Shown here: positions 34,246-42,210 of the stretch, in pieces
How the letters are laid out: every line of letters begins with the position of its first letter
Position numbering within the stretch: position 1 is the stretch's first letter
Source of the DNA: Clostridia bacterium
GTDB taxonomy: Bacteria; Bacillota; Clostridia; Oscillospirales; CAG-272
NCBI GenBank assembly: GCA_017462035.1
Contig: JAFTRY010000005.1
Span: forward strand, 1 to 53,675
DNA: 53,675 bases
Direction of reading: 5' to 3'
Notes under the pieces: model-generated
What the model was told of the DNA's origin: nothing
Seen by the model: the letters and a program-made list of their open reading frames with translations, nothing else
Databases searched by the model: none
Position numbers and translations under genes: made by a program

Positions 34246-34274
34246 ATTTTATCATATAAAACACAAAAAGTCAA
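34246..34274 (-). promoter_or_regulatory. Promoter of the seven-gene ABC operon
   Basis: On the minus strand: -35 TTGACT (34269-34274), 17-bp spacer, -10 TAAAAT (34246-34251). The start site would give a leader of about 280 nt. Confidence 0.8.
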
Positions 34275-34814
34275 GGAGTCTTCTTCAAAGCAAGATCGAT
34301 ACGCCACGTTCCTTTCAAAAAATGTCGTTCACACGTTTTTTGAAAAATTGTCACTTTTCACATCAAGTTAGGCAAAACTTTTAAAATGTAAATATAAATT
34401 ACTGCTATTTCTTTACTTGCACAGAGTAACAGCTGTGTTTTTGTGCATTTTTGCCTGTTTTTTACCTCAGTTACATCTCTTCGCTTTATTCTGTAATTTT
34501 AGATTACCCTATCATTATGTCGGTCCCAGATACGCCTTCCAATTTTTGAGAATATTTTTGTAAATATTGCACAATTTTTAACTTGCATTTTCTACACTGT
34601 CAAAATAAAAAGTTTTTCCGTGAATTTTGGTGTCTATTGTGATTATTCGGTCTATTTTATTCTTTTTTACCGTGTTCTTTCTTTGAAATTACTTTTATTC
34701 CCTTTTTTGTTATTTCTGTGCATTTTGTTTTCTTTAGCTTTTTCTCAACAGCCACTAGCCATCTGACGCCCCTCCAAAGTGCCCGGTCCCAAGCTTTGAC
34801 GCTGTATCTTCCAG
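34275..34814. other. Gene-free AT-rich region upstream of the ABC operon
   Basis: About 540 bp with no plausible gene on either strand. The clearest structure is a 13-bp imperfect inverted repeat at 34313-34325 and 34333-34345 (TTTCAAAAAATGT with ACGTTTTTTGAAA). It is centred about 55 bp upstream of the operon -35, so it is a candidate operator. Short poly-T stretches and a weak CACAG/CTGTG repeat (34420-34437) are also present. Confidence 0.6.
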
Positions 34815-34848
34815 AAAAGCAAAAGCGGCTGCGCAAACACGCAACCGC
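34815..34848 (-). terminator. Terminator of the sufC-sufB pair
   Basis: On the minus strand a 9-bp stem, GCGGTTGCG with CGCAGCCGC (one G-T pair), has a 6-nt loop and TTTTGCTTTT after it. It lies 31 bp after the stop codon. Confidence 0.85.
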
Positions 34849-34879
34849 CATATCCGTTTGTCTTATACAAGGATGCACA

Positions 34880-35797
34880 TTACCGCAAAAAGCCGTTAAC
34901 AATCTCTTCTTCCGCTTCCTTTTCCGTCAATCCCAGGGTCATAAGCTTTACCAGCTGTTCGCCGGCAATCTTTCCGATCGCCGCCTCATGAATCAGCGAT
35001 GCATCAGGATGAACTGCCATAATTTCCGGAACAGCTATCACCGTAGCATCATCCATGATAATAGCATCACACTCCGTATGACCAGAGCACTTCGCATCTC
35101 CCTTCACCCGGGAAATAAATTTCTGAGAAGAACGATCTCTTGCTACCGAACGGGAGATCACATGGGTACCGGAGTTCTCACCCAAAAGCTCCACCTCAAA
35201 TTCAGTTTCCGCAAACTGCTCACCATGAGTCATCACCTTCTCTTTGACAATCAGAGTTGCATTTTTTGACAGAATAGCTGTTGTCTTTCTTTTGGTAGAA
35301 TCCACACCCTTAATTTGCGCAGTTTCCATTTCCATATAGGAGTTTTCCCCTAATTCTGCGTGTGTATGGGGATTCATCACGTTTTTTCCGCTACCGTCTC
35401 CCTGCCCATAATGTTTTTCAATATATTTTACTTTTGCATTTTTCGACAAATAAAAAGAATGGATGCCGCTGTGTTCCGACGTTTCCGTACCGCCATTATG
35501 AATACCGCATCCCGCCACAATGGTCACATCACAATCCTCGCCAATATGGAAATCATTATACACCAATTCCTTCAATCCGCTCTGAGACAAAATCACAGGA
35601 ATATGAAGGCTTTCGTTCTTTGTGCCGGGCTGAACATAAATATCAATACCAGGCTTGTCCTCTTTCTTAACGATCTGAATATGCTCAGATGAGTTTTTAC
35701 CATACAAGTTTCCGTTTATCCGCAAAGAATATGCCCCTTCAGGAATCTGATGAATTCCTGCCACCTCTTGCAAAAGCAGCTGTTGTATCTTATCCAT
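34880..35797 (-). CDS. SufB/SufD-family Fe-S cluster assembly scaffold protein
   Basis: Beta-helix scaffold of the SUF family, partner of the upstream SufC-type ATPase. The 305-residue product shows GIHNGGTETSEHSGIH, KKRKTTAILSKNA-like strands and the conserved C-terminal stretch SGHTECDAIIMDDATVIAVPEI then HPDASLIHEAAIGKI (His and Glu of the SufB/SufD interface). It is much shorter than full SufB (about 465 residues) and lacks the long N-terminal region, as in the minimal two-component SmsCB/SufBC systems of anaerobes. The ATG at 35797 follows AGGAGATATCA. No sufS or sufU is adjacent, so sulfur delivery must come from elsewhere. Which of the two family names applies cannot be settled from sequence alone. 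Confidence 0.88.
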   Translation of the reverse strand: MDKIQQLLLQEVAGIHQIPEGAYSLRINGNLYGKNSSEHIQIVKKEDKPGIDIYVQPGTKNESLHIPVILSQSGLKELVYNDFHIGEDCDVTIVAGCGIHNGGTETSEHSGIHSFYLSKNAKVKYIEKHYGQGDGSGKNVMNPHTHAELGENSYMEMETAQIKGVDSTKRKTTAILSKNATLIVKEKVMTHGEQFAETEFEVELLGENSGTHVISRSVARDRSSQKFISRVKGDAKCSGHTECDAIIMDDATVIAVPEIMAVHPDASLIHEAAIGKIAGEQLVKLMTLGLTEKEAEEEIVNGFLR

Positions 35798-35829
35798 TGA
35801 TATCTCCTGTCTTTCTTCTACCACGCGTA

Positions 35830-36537
35830 TCACGCGTTTTTAGTATACCGGCATCCCGCCTGTACGTCCATGAGCTTTGGGAACACCCGTTCCTTCGTGT
35901 CATATTCCGCCACTGCGCCGTTTGCCAGCACGACGATCTTGTCCGCAATATTCAAAATTCTTTCTTGGTGGGAAATAATCATGATGGTACCCCGCGTGCG
36001 CTCATACATGTTCTCAAACACCTTGATCAAATTGTTAAAGCTCCAAAGATCAATGCCCGCCTCAGGCTCATCAAAAACAGACAGCTTGGTACCTCTGGCA
36101 TTGATCATAGCGATCTCAATCCGCTTCAATTCCCCGCCAGACAAGGAAGCATTCACTTCGCGATTAATATAGTCCTTAGCGCACAGCCCTACCTCAGACA
36201 GATAGTTGCACGCCTCAGAAATATTCGTGTTTTTTCCAGCAGCAAGAGAGATCAGATCCTTAACCGTAATTCCCTTAAAGCGAACCGGTTGCTGAAAAGC
36301 GAAGCTAACCCCCGACCTGGCGCGCTCCGTCACCGACCAATCGGTAATATCCACGCCATCCATCAAAATGCGCCCCTCTGTGGGCGTAAGGATGCCTGTC
36401 ACCAGCTTCGCAAGCGTTGATTTTCCGCTTCCGTTTGGTCCGGTGATCGCAACAAATCGATCCTCAATTCGAAGATTCACATCCCTAAGAATCCTCTTGT
36501 CCCCAACCGTATACGATATATTTTGCAATTCCAGCAT
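35830..36537 (-). CDS. sufC: SufC-like ABC ATPase of Fe-S cluster assembly
   Basis: Soluble ATPase that drives conformational change in the SufB/SufD scaffold. The 235-residue product has Walker A GPNGSGKST (about residues 34-42), signature LSGGELKRIEIA, Walker B KLSVFDEPEAGIDLW with the catalytic Glu, and H-loop MIISHQ. SGGELKR and DEPEAGID are typical of SufC rather than transport ATPases. The ATG at 36537 has GAGGA at proper spacing. The ATG at 36573 would lie almost at the transcription start set by the promoter, so it is rejected. The scaffold gene follows after 32 bp. Confidence 0.92.
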   Translation of the reverse strand: MLELQNISYTVGDKRILRDVNLRIEDRFVAITGPNGSGKSTLAKLVTGILTPTEGRILMDGVDITDWSVTERARSGVSFAFQQPVRFKGITVKDLISLAAGKNTNISEACNYLSEVGLCAKDYINREVNASLSGGELKRIEIAMINARGTKLSVFDEPEAGIDLWSFNNLIKVFENMYERTRGTIMIISHQERILNIADKIVVLANGAVAEYDTKERVFPKLMDVQAGCRYTKNA

Positions 36538-36556
36538 AGCCATTTCCTCATTACTT

Positions 36557-36587
36557 GATATAATATCTTCCATCAGTATATTATATC
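36557..36587 (-). promoter_or_regulatory. Inverted repeat over the sufC -10 and start site
   Basis: GATATAATAT and its exact complement ATATTATATC are separated by 11 bp. The upstream arm contains the -10 hexamer and the downstream arm lies just past the start site. This is the layout of a repressor operator; an Rrf2/IscR-type iron-sulfur sensor is one possibility. Confidence 0.6.
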
Positions 36588-36608
36588 TTATTTCCTCTCT
36601 TTTTTCAA
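36580..36608 (-). promoter_or_regulatory. Promoter of sufC-sufB
   Basis: On the minus strand: TTGAAA (36603-36608), 17-bp spacer, TATAAT (36580-36585). Confidence 0.82.
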
Positions 36609-36835
36609 TACTTTTTTAGGAAATTTCTTTTTCTCCGAATTCAAACCCTATATTATTACTTTTTTCGCCAATTTCAAACAATGTTGTTTTTTGCTTTTAT
36701 ATTTATTCTATATAATTAATTGTTTTGTATTTTTCATATATTTTTATTGTTGTTTTTTTCAATGCTCTATGTTTTGATTTTATTTTTCATTACATTTTAT
36801 TCTTGACTTCATGTCTTTCCTTCTTTAAAAGGGGG

Positions 36836-36864
36836 TTGACTTTAAAGATTTATTTTGTTATAAT
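36836..36864 (+). promoter_or_regulatory. Promoter of the sodium:alanine symporter gene
   Basis: TTGACT (36836-36841), 17-bp spacer, TATAAT (36859-36864), about 60 bp before the start codon. Confidence 0.85.
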
Positions 36865-36925
36865 AATAAAGAAGGGTTATCCTCATTCATACACTTCAAA
36901 AAGAGACAAAGAAAAGGAAAAGCAC

Positions 36926-38377
36926 ATGCAATTCATCATACGCGCGATTCAATTTTTTTATAATCTTCTCTGGGGCGATCTTTTTACCATTCCCCTTCCC
37001 GGCGGGGGAGGAATTGGAATTTCCCTTCTGGTTCTTTTTTTAATTCCAACCGGAATCTATTTTACCATCCGTACCAAAGGATTGCTGGTTCGCCTCTTTC
37101 CGGAAATGATCCGCATTTCCGGCGAAAAGAAAGCGTCCCCCCATTCCTCTGCTCTCTCCGGCTTTCAATCTCTGATCGTGTCCACCGCTACCCGCGTGGG
37201 TATGGGAAATTTGGTGGGTGTAGTTGCCGCCGTATCCTTGGGAGGTGCAGGCGCGGTCTTTTGGATGTGGGTCACGGCTTTCATCGGTTCCTCCACCGCC
37301 TATGTGGAGGCGACCTTGGCACAACTTCACAAAAGGAAAGATCCGCTCTACGGCGGATATCAGGGGGGTCCTGCCTATTACATCCATGACTATGAAGAAA
37401 AGATCCGGAAGAAACCAATTAAAAAATCAGTTCTTGCCGCGGCATTTGCGATTTCGGGACTCATCTGCTGGTTTGGTATCAGTCAGGTCATCGGAAATTC
37501 GGTTAGTGATGCCTTTTGGAACGCATTCCACATACCGCCCATCTGGACAACCTGTGGACTGGTGATTTTGGCGGCGATCATTTTGATTTTACCTAAGGCT
37601 ACCGTAAAGGCACTGGATATTATCGTACCCGTTATGGCAGCAATTTATTTCATAATCACCCTGATCATCCTCACTCTGAACATCACGCAAATACCCGATA
37701 TTTTCAGAAGAATCTTTGCCGAGGCATTTGGTTTCCGCCAGGCGGTTGCCGGCGGCTTCGGAGCCGTTCTGATGAACGGAGTTAAGCGAGGACTCTTTTC
37801 CAACGAGGCAGGCTCCGGCTCCGCACCTTGCGCCGCCGCTGCCGCTGAAACCGATCATCCCGCCAAGGTAGGGTTACTCCAGGCATTCGGGGTATTCATT
37901 GATACCATTGTGATCTGCAGTTGTACCGCTTTTATTCTGCTTTTGCTTCCCGAAACTAAAGCGGAAGGTCTGCAAGGCATGGCTCTGTTGCAGGCGGCTA
38001 TGTCTTACCATCTGGGGCAAGCGGGAATCGTCTTCATCGCCATTACCGTTTTTTTGTTCAGTTTTTCCACTTTTTTGGGTGTGTTATACTACGCCCGTTC
38101 CAACATAGCCTACCTCTTTGGAAGCAACCATCTGAGTCAGACGATCTATAAGGGATTGGCTCTGATCATGCTCTTTATCGGAGGGCTTGCCGCTTACCAA
38201 ACCGTTTGGGATCTGGGAGATGTCGGGATCGGTCTGATGACAATCTTCAACATTATCATCCTATACCCCATGGGCAAAGAAGCTCTGGATTCGCTAAAGC
38301 AGTATGAACAGTTCCGCAAGGAACAAAGAAAAGCCAAAAAGGCGAAGCACGCCGAAAAGCCAGCTTCGCGTCAATAA
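36926..38377 (+). CDS. Sodium:alanine symporter family (AGCS) transporter
   Basis: Imports small neutral amino acids (alanine, glycine) with Na+. The 483-residue product has about ten membrane segments. It carries the family signatures GGGGIGISLLVLF near the start and STATRVGMGNLVGVVAAVSLGGAGAVFWMW. FSNEAGSGSAPCAAAAAETDHP, split here only for description, lies in the C-terminal half. The tail is charged (RKEQRKAKKAKHAEKP). The ATG at 36926 has AAGGA upstream; 67 additional in-frame codons upstream overlap the promoter and are not coding. Monocistronic. Confidence 0.95.
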   Translation: MQFIIRAIQFFYNLLWGDLFTIPLPGGGGIGISLLVLFLIPTGIYFTIRTKGLLVRLFPEMIRISGEKKASPHSSALSGFQSLIVSTATRVGMGNLVGVVAAVSLGGAGAVFWMWVTAFIGSSTAYVEATLAQLHKRKDPLYGGYQGGPAYYIHDYEEKIRKKPIKKSVLAAAFAISGLICWFGISQVIGNSVSDAFWNAFHIPPIWTTCGLVILAAIILILPKATVKALDIIVPVMAAIYFIITLIILTLNITQIPDIFRRIFAEAFGFRQAVAGGFGAVLMNGVKRGLFSNEAGSGSAPCAAAAAETDHPAKVGLLQAFGVFIDTIVICSCTAFILLLLPETKAEGLQGMALLQAAMSYHLGQAGIVFIAITVFLFSFSTFLGVLYYARSNIAYLFGSNHLSQTIYKGLALIMLFIGGLAAYQTVWDLGDVGIGLMTIFNIIILYPMGKEALDSLKQYEQFRKEQRKAKKAKHAEKPASRQ

Positions 38378-38381
38378 CGAT

Positions 38382-38417
38382 CAATACCGCCCGTTCGTTT
38401 TGGAACGGGCGGTATTG
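38382..38417. terminator. Bidirectional terminator hairpin
   Basis: A perfect 15-bp stem (38382-38396 with 38403-38417, arms containing ACCGCCCGTTC) lies between the convergent symporter and DUF3794 genes. U-tracts are weak. Confidence 0.8.
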
Positions 38418-38431
38418 TTCACTTTATTACA

Positions 38432-39919
38432 TCAGAAGAAATAATAAGAGGCGTTTTCAGCGATTTTTTCGGGAGACACGTGATATTTTTTCGCCACGGT
38501 CCAAGCGGTATCCTCGGCAGAGGGATAGTACACCGTCATACAGCTGCGGCTACGGGTAAGCACCTCGCCAAAATTCACCTCGCTCAGAACGGTAATCGGT
38601 TGAATTCCCACAAAGTCCGCTACAACCGACCATTCCGTATCCACGCACAAGGTCTCACCCTCGATCCGAACACGGCATCCGATCACGGAAGCGGTGGCAT
38701 CAAAGCTTTCCGGAGTAAGCTCCCCGCCGGACATCTCATACCGCAAGGGCAAATTAACCTCCAACGTACTGTACTCTCCCTCCCTCTCGCAGAGAAGAAC
38801 GTAGCGGCTCTTGCCGTTGAGCAGATACTGCTCCTCATTCTGGTGGCATTCCTCAAACCAAGCACTGCCAAAAGCATCGATCACATTGGCATCTTCCGGG
38901 AAATTAATTTCTGACAAGGGAATTCGCTCACTTTGAGAGAAATTTCCGTTCTCACACCCCAAGGATACGGGGATTTGGTGCTCGGTATACCGACAATCAC
39001 ACTCCTGTTCCAAGGAATAGGCATCATCCACATAGGTCAAAGGCATTCCGCCCAGACTTCGTGCCTCCAAAAGCACTGTCACCTCGCAAAGGATCCTGCC
39101 TTCCTCCACTTGGACCTCAACCTCACTCGCTGTTCCCCGCACACAGCAAGGAGCGTCTGCCATGGGTGAATCCCACTCTATTTCTCCCTCCAGAGGGAGC
39201 TTTCTCGTCATTGTCTCCACGCTACCGTTCTCACGCGCAATCATCAAGCGTAAGCAAACCTCCCCCACTGCTCGGAGACCTCCCGCCTGCCATCGGCAAT
39301 CCTCCACAAAAACGTCAGCTACTGCCGAAATTACACGTGCGTCCTCGCCCACATTCATGATCTCCTCCCGGCAAATAATTCCTTCCGAGACACTTCCCGA
39401 AGCGACCATAGAGGCTCCCTCGGTCACATGACGGCGCACGGCGGAGGGATGTTCGCATCCGCTTTCCCGAACTTCCAGCGGCATTCTTCCGTAAGCGCGA
39501 ACCCGAGAGCACAGCCGACACCGTACGTTCAGCTTTCTCGGACCGCTCACTCGTGTGGTAGTTCCCTCACTCACCGTAGTGGCAAATACCGTGATTCCCT
39601 CATTCAGGTCCACTCGATCCGCCGCCTCCATAGGAATCTGCCCGCCATACTCGGAGGATAGGGAAAGGGTGTACATTCCTCCGTCTCCCCCGACGTAAAA
39701 GACCTGATAGTCCACTGTACCGTTCAGCTCCACATTTCCGTTTCCTACGTATTTCGCGGGCGGAAGAACGGTTGGGATCACGTGGAGGATCCGACGAATC
39801 TCCGGCTGGTAATCCGGCAAAGTGTAGTCTCCCGAAACTTCGGTATGAAGGGTTCTGTCACACAAGGACAGGGTAACCATCGGGCGCATTTCCATTTCAT
39901 TTTCTTCCATATAGTTCAT
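38432..39919 (-). CDS. DUF3794 (SPOCS)/LysM spore-coat type protein, SipL-like
   Basis: The 495-residue protein has repeated DUF3794/SPOCS modules: VSGDYTLPDYQPEIRRILHV at about 29-48, a central unit, and a third near SQSERIPLSEINFPEDANVI. A C-terminal LysM-like domain follows (YYPSAEDTAWTVAKKYHVSPEKIAENA). This architecture is that of SipL, the coat morphogenetic protein of Clostridioides that works with SpoIVA. No signal peptide is present, fitting a mother-cell cytoplasmic protein that coats the forespore. AAAGGAG precedes the ATG at 39919. A sigma-E-like promoter upstream supports mother-cell expression. Exact orthology to SipL is inferred. Confidence 0.88.
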   Translation of the reverse strand: MNYMEENEMEMRPMVTLSLCDRTLHTEVSGDYTLPDYQPEIRRILHVIPTVLPPAKYVGNGNVELNGTVDYQVFYVGGDGGMYTLSLSSEYGGQIPMEAADRVDLNEGITVFATTVSEGTTTRVSGPRKLNVRCRLCSRVRAYGRMPLEVRESGCEHPSAVRRHVTEGASMVASGSVSEGIICREEIMNVGEDARVISAVADVFVEDCRWQAGGLRAVGEVCLRLMIARENGSVETMTRKLPLEGEIEWDSPMADAPCCVRGTASEVEVQVEEGRILCEVTVLLEARSLGGMPLTYVDDAYSLEQECDCRYTEHQIPVSLGCENGNFSQSERIPLSEINFPEDANVIDAFGSAWFEECHQNEEQYLLNGKSRYVLLCEREGEYSTLEVNLPLRYEMSGGELTPESFDATASVIGCRVRIEGETLCVDTEWSVVADFVGIQPITVLSEVNFGEVLTRSRSCMTVYYPSAEDTAWTVAKKYHVSPEKIAENASYYFF

Positions 39920-39954
39920 GTCTGATCTCCTTTACGCAAAATCCTTACGGTAAA

Positions 39955-39984
39955 AGTCTATGACGGTGCGGAGGGGATTATGAC
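39955..39984 (-). promoter_or_regulatory. Sigma-E-type sporulation promoter of the DUF3794 gene
   Basis: On the minus strand, GTCATAAT (39977-39984), a 14-bp spacer and CATAGACT (39955-39962) match the mother-cell sigma-E pattern (ATA-type -35, CATA-type -10). No sigma-A promoter is seen here. Confidence 0.65.
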
Positions 39985-40027
39985 CGATGAAAAACCGGAT
40001 TTTTTCCAGCTTCCTCTCCTGTTCTTA

Positions 40028-40056
40028 TTGACACCCTGACTTTTTAATGGTATAAT
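40028..40056 (+). promoter_or_regulatory. Promoter of the PHP-DUF512-der-obg-ppa operon
   Basis: TTGACA (40028-40033), 17-bp spacer, extended -10 TGG-TATAAT (40051-40056). No terminator is seen until 47475. Confidence 0.88.
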
Positions 40057-40113
40057 ATAAGATGTATGATTGTGTCAATCCGATTTTTGTCGTCGTACGA
40101 AAGGATGAAATGT

Positions 40114-41136
40114 ATGAAACAGTATTTTATCTCCCGAAACCAAAAGCAATATCTTGCCAATTTACATTCCCATACCAATCTTTCCGACGGTACATTGACA
40201 CCGGAGGAAATGAAGAAGGCATATAAAGACCGGGGCTATTCTATTCTTGCCATCACCGATCACGAGCACCCCGCCAACCACTCAGCATTAAGCGATCCTG
40301 ACTTTCTCATGCTCACCGGCTATGAGGTGCACGTACGAGTTGCCCCCCGCTTTGACCTTTACGCACCCGAAGCGCATTTGAACCTCTTCGCCAAGGAGCC
40401 CGATAATATTACTATGATCTGTTACGATTCCCGTTACCGTCGCTTTTTTGCCTCCGATGAGGAATTTGCAAAAATTCCAAGAGCCGGCTCCGAGCGTCCC
40501 CGGGAGTACTCAGTCTCCTACATCAATGAGTTGATCCGAACCGCTGTCAATAATGGATATCTAGTCTCCTACAATCATCCCGTATGGTCAATGGAGGACG
40601 AGTCTCACATTCTTTCCTATGAAAATATTTTTAGCCTTGAGATTGACAATTATGGCTCAGAGCTCTCCGGCAATAACGAATATTCCGGTGCTCTTTACGA
40701 TAAGATGCTTCGCCTCGGTATGCGACGTTTCTGCCATGCGGGCGATGACAACCATAACGGGGTTCCTCTTGACAGTCCCGAATCAGACAGCTTCGGTGCC
40801 TTTACCATGATTCTCGCCGATTCTCTCACCTATCCCGACGTGATCCGAGCCATGGAAACAGGCAATATGTACGCCTCATCGGGTCCTCTGATCCATGAGC
40901 TTTCCAAAGAGGAGGACGTAATCCATATCGAATGTTCCTCCGCCAAGAAGGTCATTCTGTTCGACGGAGGAAAAACCCCTCGCTTTATTGTGGCACAGCC
41001 GGGTGAATCCATTACCTCCTGCGATCTGCGGCTTCGCCCAACCGCTCGCTATTTCCGCGTGGCGGTCATAGATGAAAACGGCGGAATCGCCTCCAGCCGC
41101 GGATTTTTCCCCGATGAATACGAGACGATCCAATAA
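40114..41136 (+). CDS. PHP-domain metal-dependent phosphoesterase (copy 1)
   Basis: The 340-residue protein of the PHP superfamily shows NLHSHTNLSDG (HxH metal motif, about residues 17-27), AITDHEHP, SYNHPVWSME and CHAGDDNHNG, which together supply the metal ligands. Relatives hydrolyse nucleoside or sugar phosphates or 5' ends of RNA (YciV-like), but the substrate here is unknown. A small beta-rich C-terminal domain follows (GPLIHELSKEEDVIHIECSS). The ATG at 40114 has AAAGG at about 9 nt; two upstream in-frame ATGs lack a site. Its tandem neighbour is a clear paralog. First gene of the operon. Confidence 0.9.
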   Translation: MKQYFISRNQKQYLANLHSHTNLSDGTLTPEEMKKAYKDRGYSILAITDHEHPANHSALSDPDFLMLTGYEVHVRVAPRFDLYAPEAHLNLFAKEPDNITMICYDSRYRRFFASDEEFAKIPRAGSERPREYSVSYINELIRTAVNNGYLVSYNHPVWSMEDESHILSYENIFSLEIDNYGSELSGNNEYSGALYDKMLRLGMRRFCHAGDDNHNGVPLDSPESDSFGAFTMILADSLTYPDVIRAMETGNMYASSGPLIHELSKEEDVIHIECSSAKKVILFDGGKTPRFIVAQPGESITSCDLRLRPTARYFRVAVIDENGGIASSRGFFPDEYETIQ

Positions 41137-41150
41137 GGAAAAATACAGCT

Positions 41151-42170
41151 ATGAAGACAACATTCATCTCCCAAGATCAGCCTCAGTACCGCGCCAATCT
41201 GCATAGTCACAGCAATCTGTCTGACGGCAAGCTGTCTCCCAAGGAGCTTGCGGATATTTATCGCCAGAACGGCTACTCCATCTTAGCGATCACCGACCAC
41301 GAATATCCAAAAAGCCACTCCGAGCTGTCTCGAGAGGATTTCCTATTGCTTACTGGCTATGAAGCCTATATCCGCACCCATACCGATGCCAGATTTGACG
41401 CTTACGCACCGGAGGTACACCTAAACCTCTTTGCCAAGGAGCAGGACAACGAGACAATGATTTGCTTTAATGAGGCATACTGCAAATACCTTACCGATCC
41501 CGTTCAAAGAAAAAATCTGCGTCGTGTTGGTTCCGAACGCCCCAGAGAATACTCCACATCTTACGTCAATGAATTCATCGAAAGTGCCAACAGAGCAGGT
41601 TATCTGGTATCCTACAACCATCCCGTATGGTCGATGGAGGACGAAGAACGGATCTTCTCCTACGAAGGGCTCTTTAGTCTGGAAATGGACAATACTGGGA
41701 CCAATCGCAGCAATGGGATGGAGTATTCCGGACATCTTTACGACAAGCTTTTACTTCGACGCAAGCATCTGTTTTGCCATAGCGGCGATGACAACCACAA
41801 CAAAAATCCTCTGACCTGTCCTCGCTCTGACAGCTTTGGCTCTTTCACCATGATCCTCGCCAATTCCCTCACATATCCCGATATAATCCGTGCCATGGAA
41901 ACAGGAAGCATGTACGCGTCCACCGGACCGCTGATCCACGAGATCTCCGTTTGTGACGGAAGGATCCATATCGAATGTTCCCCTGCCGCGCAGATCATTT
42001 GCTCCAAGGGAACCAGAGTTTCCCCTCGCATCCGCGCCATCAAGGGAGACTCCCTGACCTGCGCTGATTTTTCCCTTGATCCCATTGCGCCCTATTTCCG
42101 AGTAGTGGTCGTAGACGAACAGGGACACCGAGCAACCAGCCGAGGCTATTTCCGAGAGGAATATAGCTGA
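41151..42170 (+). CDS. PHP-domain metal-dependent phosphoesterase (copy 2)
   Basis: Paralog of copy 1, 14 bp downstream. By eye more than half of residues are identical over the full 339 residues, with the same motifs: NLHSHSNLSDG, AITDHEYP, SYNHPVWSMED and CHSGDDNHN. All metal-binding residues are retained, so neither copy looks decayed. Main differences are in the loop after YAPEVHLNLFAKE and in the C-terminal beta domain. AAGGAAAAA precedes the ATG. The retained duplication suggests divergent substrates or a heteromeric enzyme. Confidence 0.9.
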   Translation: MKTTFISQDQPQYRANLHSHSNLSDGKLSPKELADIYRQNGYSILAITDHEYPKSHSELSREDFLLLTGYEAYIRTHTDARFDAYAPEVHLNLFAKEQDNETMICFNEAYCKYLTDPVQRKNLRRVGSERPREYSTSYVNEFIESANRAGYLVSYNHPVWSMEDEERIFSYEGLFSLEMDNTGTNRSNGMEYSGHLYDKLLLRRKHLFCHSGDDNHNKNPLTCPRSDSFGSFTMILANSLTYPDIIRAMETGSMYASTGPLIHEISVCDGRIHIECSPAAQIICSKGTRVSPRIRAIKGDSLTCADFSLDPIAPYFRVVVVDEQGHRATSRGYFREEYS

Positions 42171-42210
42171 GTGCCATCACCACTGACCCAAGTAAAGGAG
42201 ACATCCATTC

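Larger units (their letters stand above)
36538..36925. other. Divergent intergenic region between sufC and the alanine symporter
   Basis: About 390 bp, strongly AT-rich and without a gene. It contains the sufC promoter with an inverted repeat at its left end and the symporter promoter at its right end. Between 36620 and 36830 only low-complexity T-rich sequence is seen. Confidence 0.7.

Noticed and set aside
34718..35269. Plus-strand open frame opposite the Fe-S scaffold gene
   Set aside because: No ribosome site or motif; it overlaps the terminator and the well-supported scaffold gene.
36538..36573. Longer SufC starting at 36573
   Set aside because: This ATG would lie at the transcription start with no ribosome site; 36537 has one.
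36725..36925. N-terminal extension of the alanine symporter by 67 codons
   Set aside because: The extension overlaps the promoter and T-rich intergenic DNA; the ATG at 36926 gives the correct family N-terminus.
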